This document shows positions 37,401 through 47,735 of a stretch of DNA of 64,000 nucleotides, piece by piece. Made by a program: the position numbers and the translations under genes. The notes beneath the pieces were generated by a model. That model was not told the DNA's origin, ran no database searches, and saw only the letters and a program-made list of their open reading frames with translations. Source of the DNA: Thinopyrum elongatum (lineage: Eukaryota > Streptophyta > Magnoliopsida > Poales > Poaceae); NCBI GenBank assembly GCA_011799875.1, contig CM022301.1:9505570-9569569 (forward strand), written 5' to 3'. How positions within the stretch are numbered: position 1 is the first letter of the stretch; every line of letters begins with the position of its first letter.

Positions 37401-38464
37401 CATATGATTTTATACAGACTTATGGTGAAGCCTGTATTTATAAGAAAGTGAGTGGGAGCTCTGTAGCATTTCTGATATTATATGTGGATGACATATTATT
37501 GATTGCAAATGATATAGAATTTCTGGATAGCATAAAAGGATACTTAAATAAGAATTTTTCAATGAAAGACCTAGGTGAAGCTGCTTATATATTGGGCATC
37601 AAGATCTATAGAGATAGATCGAGACGCTTAATAGGACTTTCACAAAGCACATACCTTGATAAAGTTTTGAAGAAGTTCAAAATGTATCAGTCAAAGAAAG
37701 GGTTCTTGTCTGTGTTACAAGGTGTGAAGTTGAGTCAGACTCAAAGCCCGACCACTGCAGAAGATAGAGAGAAAATAAAAGTCATTCCATATGCCTCAAC
37801 CATAGGTTCTACCATGTATGCTATGTTGTGTACTAGACCTGATGTGTGCCTTGCCATAAGTCTGGCAGGGAGGTACCAAAGTAATCCAGGAGTGGATCAC
37901 TAGACAGCGGTCAAGAACATCCTGAAGTGCCTGAAAAGAACCAAGGATATGTTTCTCATTTATGAATGTGACGAAGAACTCGTCGTAAATGGTTACGTCG
38001 ATGCTAGCTTCGACATTGATCCGGATGACTCTAAGTCACAAACCGGATACGTATTTATATTGAATGGTGGAGCTGTCAGTTGGTGCAGTTCCAAGCAGAG
38101 CGCCGTGGCGGGATCTACGTGTGAAGCGGAGTACATAGCTGCTTCGGAAGCAGCGCACGAAGGAGTCTAGATGAAGGAGTTCATATCCGATCTAGGTGTA
38201 ATACCTAGTGCATCGGGTCCAATGAAAATCTTTTGTGACAACACTAGAGCAATTGCCTTGGCGAAGGAATCCAGGTTTCACAAGAGAACCAAACACATCA
38301 AGAGACGCTTCAACTCCATTCGTGAAAAGGTCAAGGATGGAGACATAGAGATTTGCAAAATACATACGGATCTGAATGTGGCAGACCCGTTGACTAAGCC
38401 TCTTCCGCGAGCAAAACATGATCAGCACCAAGACTCCATGGGTGTTAGATTCATTACTATGTAA
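34482..38464 (+). pseudogene. Copia gag-pol polyprotein, inactivated
   Basis: About 1,330 codons of one former frame. Gag starts at ATG 34482 and includes the zinc knuckle CFYCKGTGHWKRNC (about 35240). The protease motif VFDTGS is at about 35385. The pre-integrase segment LWHCRLGHIG is at about 35800. The integrase core has Asp in HTDVCGP and SDRGGEY, but the expected catalytic Glu is Lys (codon 36279-36281). The reverse transcriptase has an intact YVDD at about 37485, and the RNase H shows DASFD and SKQSAVAGST. The frame is broken by stops at 34488, 35376, 36165, 36351, 36989, 37901 and 38168, and by a one-base loss near 36790. It cannot make a full polyprotein. Individual segments between stops remain well conserved, so decay is by few, mostly point, changes. 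Confidence 0.95.
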
Positions 38465-38485
38465 TCTAGATTACTGACTCTAGTG

Positions 38486-38497
38486 CAAGTGGGAGAC
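38486..38497 (+). other. Polypurine tract of forward Copia element
   Basis: GCAAGTGGGAGAC region directly before the 3' LTR start at 38498; it primes plus-strand synthesis in LTR elements. Confidence 0.8.
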
Positions 38498-40202
38498 TGA
38501 AGGAAATATGCCCTAGAGGCAATAATAAAGTTGTTATTTTATATTTCTTTATTCATGATAAAGGTTTATTATTCATACTAGAATTGTATTGATCGGAAAC
38601 TTAAATACATGTGTGAATACATAAACAAATACCGTGTCCCTAGTAAGCCTCTACTAGACTAGCTCGTTGATCAAAGATGGTTAAGGTTTCCTAACCATAG
38701 ACATGTGTTGTCATTTGATAACGGGATCACATCATTAGGAAAATGATGTGATGGACAAGACCCATTCGTTAGCTTAGCATAATGATCGTTCAGTTTATTG
38801 CTATTGCTTTCTTCATGTCAAATACATATTTCTTCGACTATGAGATTATGCAACTCCCGGATACCGGAGGAATACCTTGTGTGCTATCAAACGTCACAAC
38901 GTAACTGGGTGATCATAAAGATGCTCTACAGGTATCTCCGAAGGTGTTTGTTGAGTTGCCATAGATCGAGATTAGGATTTGTCACTCCGAGTATCGGAGA
39001 GGTATCTCTGGGCCCTCTCGGTAATACACATCATAAGAAGCCTTGCAAGCAAAGTGACTAATGAGTTAGTTACAGGATGATGTATTACAGAACGAGTAAA
39101 GAGACTTGCCGGTAATGAGATTGAACTAGGTATGAAGATACCGACGATCGAATCTCGGGCAAGTAACATACCGATGGACAAAGGGAATTGCGTATGTTGT
39201 CATAACGGTTCGACCGATAAAGATCTTCGTAGAATATGTAGGAGCCAATATGGGCATCCAGGTTCCGCTATTGGTTATTGACCAGAGAGGTGTCTCGGTC
39301 ATGTCTGCATAGTTCTCGAACCCGTAGGGTCTGCACGCTTAACGTTCGTTGACGATATAGTGTTATATGAGTTATATGATTTGGTGACCGAATGTTGTTC
39401 GGAGTCTCGGATGAGATCACGGACATGACGAGGAGTCTCGAAATGGTCGAGAGGTAAAGTTTGATATATAGGACGATGGTATTCGGACACCGAAAGGGTT
39501 TCGGGATGCACCGGGTAGCCATCGGGTCACCGGAAGGGGTTTCGGACACCCCCGGTAGGTGTTATGGGCTTAATGGCCAAGGGAGGGACAGACCAGCCCA
39601 CAGGGGGCTGGTGCGCCCCTCTCCCTGGCCGGCCAGCCCTAGGGAAGGAAAGGGGGAGGGCTAGCCCCTCCTGCCTTTCCCTCTCATGGGAGAAAGGAAA
39701 AGGGGGGGGGGGGCGTCACCCTCCCCTGTCTTTTCCCCGCACCTATATAAGGCAGGGGGAGGCGTGGCTTGGAGGAGACCCCAAGTAGGATTCCTCCTAC
39801 TTGGGCGCCCCCTTTGGCTGCTCCTCCCTCCCTCCCACCTATATATATGTGGGAGGGGGCACCTAGCACACAACAGATAATTGCCTAGCTGTGTGCAGCG
39901 CCCCCCTCCACCATTTACACCCCCGGTCATATTTTTGTAGTTCTTAGGTGAAGCCCTGCGGAGATAGCTTCACCATCATCGTCACCACGCCGTCGTGCTG
40001 CCGGAACTCATCCACTACCTCGTCGTCTTGCTGGATCAAGAAGGCGGAGGACGTCATCCAGCTGAACGTGTGCTGAACGCGGAGGTGATGTACGTTCAGT
40101 GCTCGATCGGTTGGAACGCGAAGAAGTTCGACTACATCAACCGCGTTGTCAAACGCTTCCGCTTACGGTCTACGAGGGTACGTAGACACACTCTCCACTC
40201 TC
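38498..40202 (+). repeat. 3' LTR of forward Copia element, end missing
   Basis: Aligns with the 5' LTR until ACACTCTCC(A)CTCTC at 40202, then diverges into unrelated sequence. It retains the ~46 bp deleted in the 5' LTR. Confidence 0.9.
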
Positions 40203-41105
40203 CGCTTACCAAATGAAACGTAAAGATCCGAAGACGGAGAGGTGGGAATCGGCCAGGACGATGGCTGAATCGACGCGTGGCGACCGAAGTGGGAGGCGCG
40301 GGTCGCCTGGGCCTAGGCACTTGCTAGAGGCTAAGGGAATGCATCGGAAGGGAGACAATGGTCATTGACGGCAGCATGCTCAAGCTTCGCAATCTCGCCT
40401 TCTTCGCACGCGCTCATCCAAATCGACCGTGGAGGGGAGTGGCACGGAGGTGGAACAACTACCATACCAAACACGGCCGGGGGAGGGGGCAGCTACGACA
40501 CCCGGAATTCGTCCTAGTTATCTCTTGCCCAATTAACCAAGTAGTCCACTTGGTAAGCTACCAATAAAAATTGCAATCAATGATATCTCTTGCGCAATTA
40601 GTCAGACAGCTAATTACACATGTTAATTAGCCATGCATTACTTAATGGAAAAACTAAAACAATGCCCGTGCGTTGCAATGGGATATAAATATTCTAGTAC
40701 ATTAGCTTGTGATTTATCTCTTAATAATAATGCAATTGTGTAAATAAATGTTCATCAAATTCTGCACATGAATTACCTTATATTTTGATTAGAAATTTGG
40801 TAAGTAAATTAAAGTGGAATTGCTTTAGAAGGTAAATAAATTAAGGTGATTGATTATCATATAAATGGAAGGTTGAACGAAAGGGTGGTAGGAAGAAAGA
40901 TGAAATGAGAACCTTACGTTCTTTTCAAGTAGTATAAAGATAAGATTATCAACAATCGTTACACTAGTAGAAAACAGGGCTTTGGTCACAGCTCAATGTA
41001 CACATTAGTCCCGGTTGCATCACGAACCGGGACTAATGTGAGCACATTAGTCCTGGTTCGAGCGGCTAAGGCGTCGGGAAGGCATTAGTCCAGGTTCAAA
41101 TGGGA

Positions 41106-41192
41106 CCTTTAGTCCCGGTTTGAGACACGAACCGGGACTAAAGGGTGCGATGCCCTTTAGTCCCGGTTCGTGTCTCAAACCGGGACTAAAGG
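41106..41192. repeat. Perfect 40-bp inverted repeat
   Basis: Arms 41106-41145 and 41153-41192 are exact reverse complements with a 7-base loop. Each arm is itself a partial palindrome of CCTTTAGTCCCGGTT units. A transcript would fold into a long precursor-like hairpin. Confidence 0.95.
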
Positions 41193-41549
41193 TTCAAACT
41201 CTACCCCCCCTGTATCGCCTTTTCAGTTTTGTAAAAAACAAAAGAAAATGATAAAAACTTCAAAAATTAAAATCCTTCGAGATGTAGTTATGTTACTACA
41301 TCTACTAGTTAGGAAAATTAAAAAACTTAAATTTGGACATGTTTTGCAAAAAAGTGTTATGAAAAAGTAAACCGGCCATATCTTTTGCATACGATGTCGA
41401 AAAAAAACGCATAATATATCAAAAAAAATCAGCATGAAAATCCGCTTCCGATTTTGACGGCTGTAGGCCTGTTTGCAAATTTTTAGAATCCTCAAATTCT
41501 GAAAGAAAAAAAGATATGCTCAAATTTCAGTTTTTTTGATTTTTTGTTA

Positions 41550-41830
41550 AATCTGGTCAAACTGTGGTCAAACTACTTATTCAAGAAATATTAGTGTTAA
41601 TAAATAATTATTTTTAGTTTTTTGACTTTTGGTCAAACTGTGGTCAAACTACTTATTCAAGAAATATTAGTGTTAATAAATAATTATTTTTAGTTTTTTG
41701 ACTTTTGGTCAAACTGTGGTCAAACTATGGTCAAATCTGGTCAAACTATGGTCAAATCTGGTAAAATTGTGGTCAAACTATGGTCAAACTACTTATTCAA
41801 GAAATATTAGTGTTAATAAATAATTATTGT
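41550..41830. repeat. Direct repeats with TGGTCAAACT and a 60-bp unit
   Basis: A block starting near ACTGTGGTCAAACTACTTAT and running through AATAAATAATTATT occurs at about 41560, 41636 and 41777. A short run of TGGTCAAAC/TCTGG units lies between. It lies within the CACTA-type element. Confidence 0.8.
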
Positions 41831-41959
41831 TTTTTAGAATAATAATTTCAAACTCAAACGGTGCTTAATGCTCAAGTTCAACTCCTAAGGGTTAATAGGA
41901 TTGACAGCTTAGTATTGTCAGGAAAACAACAAGTACAGACTTGGAAACTAGGGGGAATA

Positions 41960-42022
41960 GAACTCGAAAGTTAAGCGTGCTCAGGCTGGAGTAGTGAGAG
42001 GATGGGTGACCGGCCGGGAAGT
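41960..42022 (+). repeat. 5S-rRNA-like fragment inside the CACTA-type element
   Basis: AAGTTAAGCGTGCT followed by AGGATGGGTGACC and GGGAAGT keeps the order and spacing of the central and 3' part of plant 5S rRNA, with several substitutions. It is a fragment, not a gene. Confidence 0.55.
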
Positions 42023-42197
42023 TAGACGATTTGGAATGAGTGGTTCATAATTGAGCAGTGATGAGGGGTGATTAGAGTGGGTGATTAGAGATTGAATTGT
42101 CAAATAATTCAGAAATTTGAAAATAAGAAAAAATTCAAAAAAAATTCAAAATTTTATTTTTCAAAAAAATTCAGAAAAACAAAATTTCAAAAAAATT

Positions 42198-42238
42198 CCT
42201 TTAGTCCCGGTTGGTGTGTTACCAACCGGGACTAAAGG
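42198..42238. repeat. Perfect 18-bp inverted repeat
   Basis: Arms 42198-42215 and 42221-42238 (CCTTTAGTCCCGGTTGGT and its complement), 5-base loop. Part of the sub-terminal repeat set of the CACTA-type element. Confidence 0.95.
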
Positions 42239-42377
42239 TGGAGCTCCAGAGAGCGGCCACGTGGAGGGCCTTTAGTCCCGGTTCGTAACACAACCGAGAC
42301 TAAAGGGGGGGGCCTTTAGTCTCGACCCTTTAGTCCCGGTTTGGGAACCGGGACAAATGGGTCTTTTTTTACTAGTG

Positions 42378-43370
42378 GTTAGACGGGAGTATCACCTTAA
42401 ATATGAAAGAGCATCATTCTTTGGATGTGAGGATTGTGTTAATTATGAAAAATATAATCGAGCGTTGGACGAGAAGACCATATTAATTATGAAAGATATC
42501 ATCGAGCGGCAGACCGAAGGATCACTAGAATACGCACGCCCGTTTTACGACGCATAGCACATGCTGGTTTACAGCGAAACTCACAGCGGAAGCTTGAGCA
42601 GCAAGGCAGGGCCTCACCGAACCATGGGTGCCGCTAAATGGTCGCATTCACAAATAGCTCGCTATAGCCCGCTTTAGCCTGCTATAGCTCCGCTATAGCT
42701 GATTTGGAGGCTCGCCGCTATTTTCCATAGCCCGCTATTTAAAACATTGCACCGAACTTGAACTTGGTCAATTCTCCCCCCGCAAAAAGCAAAAAAAAAA
42801 AACTTGGTCAATTCTCCCTGCTGCTGTGCTGCAGGATATTCGCCTCCTCCGCTCGGCCGGTATGTATTGTATGTCCATCCAATCCAAGAAATAATAAGCT
42901 AGCGATCGATTGCTTGCTACCGGACGAAAGGCCAATCGCTGCCATTTGACTGTGACAAGCGCAATCTATCTAGGTGGGAAATAATAATAGCATGTTTTGC
43001 AGAGGGCTTTTTTGTGCAAAATATATATCCGTCCCGCCAGCCAGCCACGTACTGTTCCGATTTCGACGGTGACGTGGATGGATGGAAGGAACTCGCACGT
43101 GTGTGTAATGCATGCAACAGAAATGAAGCGACTCGTGGAGGAATATAGGCCGTGGCTGAGGGGGCATGTCAACATCTATTTCTTAGTATTATATAACCTT
43201 TTTGTTATTATTTTTTATATTTATATAACCTTTTTGCTTCACGTACGTCACGAGCTAGCTTCGTTCTTTTGTTGCATGCGTGCCAACCACCGATTTCTCA
43301 CGGCCCAAACCTAAACACACGTCCTAAAAGGCGTACACACATTTCCATGCACGCACGCGTTCATTTCGAG
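42378..43370. other. Intergenic stretch, nothing recognised
   Basis: Contains a cluster of GCTATAG / CCGCTAT motifs at 42655-42745 and an A-run near 42800. No gene is supported. Confidence 0.45.
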
Positions 43371-43386
43371 CTTTTGTGTGTGCGTG

Positions 43387-43504
43387 TGTGTGGGTGGGGG
43401 GGGGGGGGGGGGGGGGGGGGGGTGCTTTTTGCTTTTTTTTTTATTTTTTTTTTTTTTTTTGTGGGGGGGGGGTGGGGGCTGGGGGTTGTGGGTGGGGGGG
43501 GGGA
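43387..43504 (+). repeat. Poly-G / poly-T low-complexity tract
   Basis: A run of 27 G (43396-43422) is followed by T-runs up to about 18 and then further G-runs of 5-10. The composition allows G-quadruplex folding on the + strand. Homopolymer lengths may not be exact in the assembly. Confidence 0.85.
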
Positions 43505-43516
43505 CGTTCATTTGTA

Positions 43517-43577
43517 CTCCCTTCGTCTTAAAAATATGTGTCTCAACTTTGTACTAACTTTATTAGGACGGAGGGAG
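43517..43577. mobile_element. Stowaway-like MITE, 61 bp
   Basis: Inverted ends CTCCCTTCGTCTT and CTCCCTCCGTCCT with TA on both sides (43515-43516 and 43578-43579), the Tc1/mariner target preference. No coding capacity. Confidence 0.8.
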
Positions 43578-44860
43578 TATCTTCTATGATGACATTTTAT
43601 TATATCTTAAACACTACGGTCTAACTTCATCCTTCACTTGTCTACCAAAACTGGTGTTAAAATTTTGGCCCATGACCTCGCAAATCAGAGTCCCCGCCAC
43701 CGACCACCGGCAGACGACTCTCAGATATTATTTACCTCCTTGCTATCTTGCGCGTAACCGACCCGTTGCATCTGGTGCACGTGCATACCTGAGCTCCTTC
43801 GCCTCTGAGCTCAGACAATTGACAAGCGAGGAGAGAGGCAAGACACAAAAATGAAATAAAATGAGGAACTGCACCATTTAGGCTTGAAAAATGAGGAACA
43901 ACTCTCATTTAGGCTTTTCCTCGAAAAAATTGGAGGCGGGAACTACACCATTAATTGTGAAGCACACAGTCATACTCCCATGTAGGCTTTATTAGGCTTA
44001 AAAGATGATGGATATTCAACTGAAAGGAGAAAAAAAAAGGGCTGATGCTGGAGATGCTCTTGAAACAATATATACTTTCCTACGTGCTACATCATGTTTA
44101 TGAGGGAGTGAGAAAACAATGAGGGCCTCTTTAATTTAAAGGATTTTGATACAGAGTAGTATTTTTCGTGGAACGGAATCCTTAGGAATTTTTCATATAT
44201 TATTAATTGTTTGATTTTTAGGATTGCATCATGTATGTATTTTTCCTAAGCAATCACTTGTACTACGGTCCAGTGAAAATCTAGCATCCACTTCAACCTC
44301 TTGAAAACACTCTTTTTTTTCATGTGATGCAATCAAACATGCTTTATCGTGTAGGAATGGAATGAGCATGGCATGAGGCCCCCGAAGCGGCGCCCCCACG
44401 TCCATCGACCTCATTTGGGGGCACCCTCATGTGATGACCGGATCGCTTAGGGTTCGGACCCTCACCACGGCCGACCTCAACAGCAACATCTAGCCTACCG
44501 TTGCCCTCGCCATCTTTCGAAAAATTTGGGATTCTCGCAATGTCAGTGTTGTCCGCCATGAGCATCTCCGGTTGCCGTTGCTCTTAGGAGTATCATCTCA
44601 GACCACACCCTTTGGATCTTGACATTAAGGATCCTTCCGACTATTTGAGCAATGCATTCAGGCGGGGATCCTCTTGCCCGATGATTATGAATTTTTTTTC
44701 TAAAAGAGGCGGTTACAAGTATTATGGCAAGCATTTGCTAGTTTGGCATCATATCATTCGACCCTTTGATATTTTTGGAGCTTGGAACTGGATCTCATCA
44801 TCATTGGATAAGGAAGCGTCCGAGAAGCTCGGCGGGCGCTGACCGTCTTGACTTGCGAAG
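43578..44860. other. Upstream region of the PPR gene
   Basis: No gene supported. 44126-44350 begins with GGGCCTCTTTAATTTAAAGG, a Tourist-MITE-like end, but the opposite end is not found. The 200 bp before 44865 should hold the promoter of the PPR gene; no clear TATA box was seen. Confidence 0.45.
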
Positions 44861-44908
44861 GAAGTTGCCTGTCCCCTCCCTTTTGCACGCAGCCCCTCCA
44901 TCCTCCCC

Positions 44909-45064
44909 ATGTCGTCACCAAACAATCCTCCATCCAGTTCCCCATCAGCGGCGCCACCCACCCACGCCGCCCCGCCGAGATCTTTCCGGAGATCCCCCAC
45001 TCCTCCCTCTCCAACCCAGCTCCTCCGCCGCCGCCGCCCTCCTCACAGCCGCAGGAGGGATTGA
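44909..45064 (+). other. Upstream ORF in the leader exon of the PPR gene
   Basis: ATG at 44909 opens 51 codons and closes with TGA at 45062-45064, inside a GC-rich first exon that ends at a consensus donor (GAAG/GTGAG, intron from 45149). It lies upstream of the main start at 47736 and cannot join it in frame. If the transcript starts before 44909, it could lower translation of the main protein. The transcription start is not known. Confidence 0.35.
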
Positions 45065-45628
45065 CTGACCCGGGGGGAGAAGGCGACGTCGCCGCCGGCC
45101 ACGGCCAGGGCACGCCGCCGCCGGGTCGCCTTCCCTTCCCGTCTGAAGGTGAGAAAAAAGGATCTACTTTCACTGCTCGCGCGCGCCATTGCTAGTGCTT
45201 CCGCCAAAGGGGATTCTGCAAATGTCCTGTCTTTGGGATGACGCGTCGCGGTGGCCGGTGGCCTATCCCCGCCGCCACCTACCCCCGCAACCCTCTTTCC
45301 CGCCCGGCCGCCCTCCGCAGTCCGGGGGTGGGCTGCGTCAGCCCTAATTCACCAGCCCAGCCCGGCACCCGCCGGCACCGGCGACCGAGAAGAAGGCCGC
45401 CCTGTTGTGTTTTGTTGCTAGTACCAGTACGCCAAACCGATTGATTGAATACCCACAAGTCACAAAGGTCAAATCTCACACACGAGCTCCCATTTTTAGA
45501 TCTTCTGGCGATCTAATAATACTAGCACCTATCAAACCTTAGCTCAGAGAGCAACCTTTCCCCTGTTATTAGTAGGATCTTTGTGCAAACAATCTTTTAG
45601 AGAGAATCATCTTGGGTCAGGACAGTCC

Positions 45629-46449
45629 AACACCAATGGTTCTGCAAACGGATCAATTTGCCCTTTGTTCAGGGCTTCTTGGCGTGCTACGGTATCGCCA
45701 TTTTGGCTTATACAAGTTGAAGGTTTCAAGCTAAGGCGAAGCAGGGGTCTAGATTATGGACTTGTTCTTAACCTCTCATCCAAGTAGAACCCTGCAGATA
45801 GCCTTGACCAGGCCAAACATTGGAGGACTTTTCGGGTTAGACTGTAAACCAACATCTTTTGTAGTCGAAGGTAAACTCCAGTAAGCTGACTTCTGATCGG
45901 CCGTGAGGGCCACCCATTTGGCAGAAGGAATTCTCTGTTTCTGAAGAAAGCTTCACTGAGAACTGCACTTTTAGCTTAGTAAATGGAGTTGTTGCTTGTT
46001 CATCATTTGGTTTCTGCTTCGGACATCCATAAGTCGAACACCAATGGTTGTGCAAGTGGATCATTTTGCCCTTTGTTCAGGACTTCTTTCCGTGCTTCGG
46101 TATCACCATTTTGGCTTATACAAGTTGAAGGTTTCAAGCTAAGGCGAAGCAGGGGTCTAGATTATGGGCTTATTCTTAAGCTCTCATCCAACTAGAACCC
46201 TGCAGTGCAGATAGCCTTGACTAGGCCAAACATTGGGGGGCTTTTTGGGTTAGACTTTTAATCCAACATCTTTTGTAGTCGAAGCTAAAATCCAGTAAAG
46301 CTGACTTCTGATTGGCCGTGACAGCCACCCATTTGGTAGAAGGAATTCTCTGTTTCTGAAGAAAGCTTCACTGAGAACTGCACTTTTAGCTTAGTAAATG
46401 AAGTTGTTCCTTGTTCATCATTTGGTTTCTGCTTCGGACATCCATAAGC
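45629..46449. repeat. Tandem duplication, period 408 bp
   Basis: Copies at 45629-46036 and 46037-46449 begin AACACCAATGGTT and end GGACATCCATAAG. They differ by scattered substitutions. Each holds an open frame of about 55 codons, but most differences between the two change the amino acid, so selection on a protein is unlikely. Confidence 0.85.
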
Positions 46450-46827
46450 TTTTGACCGTGCAGAAATAGGAGAGGTAATAACACAAGTTAGGGTAACTAT
46501 ATAAGGCACTTGTTTTGCTGTACACAATCTACTAGGCTAATTCAGTTCATGCTACTACTAGTTTGATTTACAGCTAATAATGCATCCTAGTAAGCAGTAT
46601 AGTGCTATACGCAAATTTTGAGCACATTTTTTTTGCAGGTCTGCCCATGAGGGCCAACATGGAGCTCTTTGGTGGGTAGAAGTCGACATATATAGGCATT
46701 CTTGAAATTTGTTGATTAATTTATTAACCAGTAAGTCCCTCCCTCCCCAACATACATTTCTTCATTTATGCATGCTGGTAAACCTTGTATGAATTGCCGA
46801 CATACATTTTTACTTTTATGCATAGTA

Positions 46828-46900
46828 CTCCCTCCGTCCCAAAATAAACGTCGCACAAAGTTGTACTAAATCAGTGACACTTATTTTGGGACGGAGTGAG
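46828..46900. mobile_element. Stowaway-like MITE, 73 bp
   Basis: Ends CTCCCTCCGTCCCAAAATAA and its inverted, slightly diverged partner, with TA on both sides (46826-46827 and 46901-46902). It lies in the leader intron of the PPR gene. Confidence 0.85.
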
Positions 46901-47735
46901 TATTAAATTATATCCTTAACAGTACATAATATCATTCTCTCTCGTCTTCTTAAAAGACAAAAGATATGACTAGATGAGGGATGAGCACATGAAAGGAGTC
47001 AAGAAATCGCATTAAGCTTGTAGCCCATTTATGCACCATATCTAGCTTGAAACTTTTTCTAGTTAGACACTACCTTGTTGTCTATCTAATTGTTATGCTT
47101 CTCATTTGAATGAGAAGGGTCTTCCGAAATGCAACTGGGTAGCAATTACATCGCTAAAATAACCTTAGTTTATTTTGTTGATGTTAGTGAGTTCTTAATA
47201 GCTAAAATGGAGCACCATAATATGGTGTTTTGTATATTCAATTTAGGCCAACTGCAAGGAAAATAATCTTGCAATATCCATTGCTAAATTAATCGTAACA
47301 AGCAAGGCTAGATGTAATTCTCGAACTAATAGCTACATTACTTAGTCATTATGCAGTGTACTGCATGCTACCATTCATCGCGCAGTCTGATTCTTTTATA
47401 CCACCAGTATTGAAAAAACCCTGTTGTGGAACTTGTAATTATGCTTTAGACTTTTGTTTATTGGATAACGGTCACGATTGTATCACAGACAAGAAATGGC
47501 AAGCTTTCTGCGTTCACTTGATAATATTCATGTCCTGTTCTCTGTAGCTTAATTTTCCTTGTGGCTTGTACTGTTTCTGCGATTCTTGTGCCTTTGATTA
47601 TAATAGTCCATCGAAACAAATGTGGTCATGACCTTGTATGTTTTTTATCCAGATTATGAAAGCAGAACCTCTTATTTATGTAATATAAAAGCTTGTTCTA
47701 GTTGATAACACTTTGTAAACATTATATTGCAGTTC

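Larger units (their letters stand above)
31542..40202 (+). mobile_element. Copia LTR retrotransposon (BARE/Angela group), forward, 3' LTR end truncated
   Basis: 5' LTR 31542-33246, primer site 33248, gag-pol 34482-38464, polypurine tract 38486-38497, 3' LTR 38498-40202. The LTR start TGAAGGAAATATGCCCTAGA and the domain order protease, integrase, reverse transcriptase, RNase H mark a Copia element of the BARE/Angela group. The last ~45 bp of the 3' LTR are missing, so the target duplication cannot be checked. The LTRs differ by substitutions of both kinds and several indels, visibly more than those of the reverse Copia copy, so this insertion is older. Confidence 0.92.
30205..40697 (+). mobile_element. 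Probable second Helitron, split by the forward Copia element
   Basis: The 3' end is clear: a CCCGTGC...TGCAATGGG hairpin (40671-40682 region) followed by CTAG at 40694-40697 and then T. The 5' side is inferred. Around 30210-30260 the sequence AGTTGGTAGCATCGCCTCCA resembles the first 50 bp of the Helitron at 28247, and both share CAATCACATTAATTAA motifs downstream (30600-30690 here, 28540-28600 there). Without the Copia insert it would be about 1.8 kb. The 5' end is decayed and its exact base is uncertain. Confidence 0.5.
40962..42377. mobile_element. CACTA-type non-autonomous element, 1416 bp
   Basis: Begins CACTAGTAGAAAACAGGGCT and ends with the inverted CACTAGT (42371-42377). The same four bases, GTTA, flank both sides (40958-40961 and 42378-42381); CACTA elements usually give 3 bp. 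Sub-terminal regions hold many TTTAGTCCCGGTT units in both orientations, forming long hairpins. The centre has direct repeats of TGGTCAAACT (41550-41790) and a 5S-rRNA-like piece. No transposase frame. Confidence 0.75.
45149..47732 (+). other. Leader intron of the PPR gene (inferred)
   Basis: Donor GAAG/GTGAG at 45149 and acceptor ATATTGCAG at 47724-47732, just three bases before the main ATG. No other frame across this stretch links to the coding exon. It contains a tandem duplication and a MITE. Extra non-coding exons are possible, for example around 46640, where a pyrimidine tract ends in GCAG. Confidence 0.5.

Noticed and set aside
44344..44760. Possible LINE reverse-transcriptase or RNase H remnant before the PPR gene
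   Set aside because: A plus-strand string around IFRKIWDSRN is suggestive, but it is short, interrupted by stops and lacks any second motif.
45581..46195. Repeated ~55-codon frames in the PPR leader intron
   Set aside because: Differences between the two copies are mostly amino-acid changing, with no start context, splice link or family.
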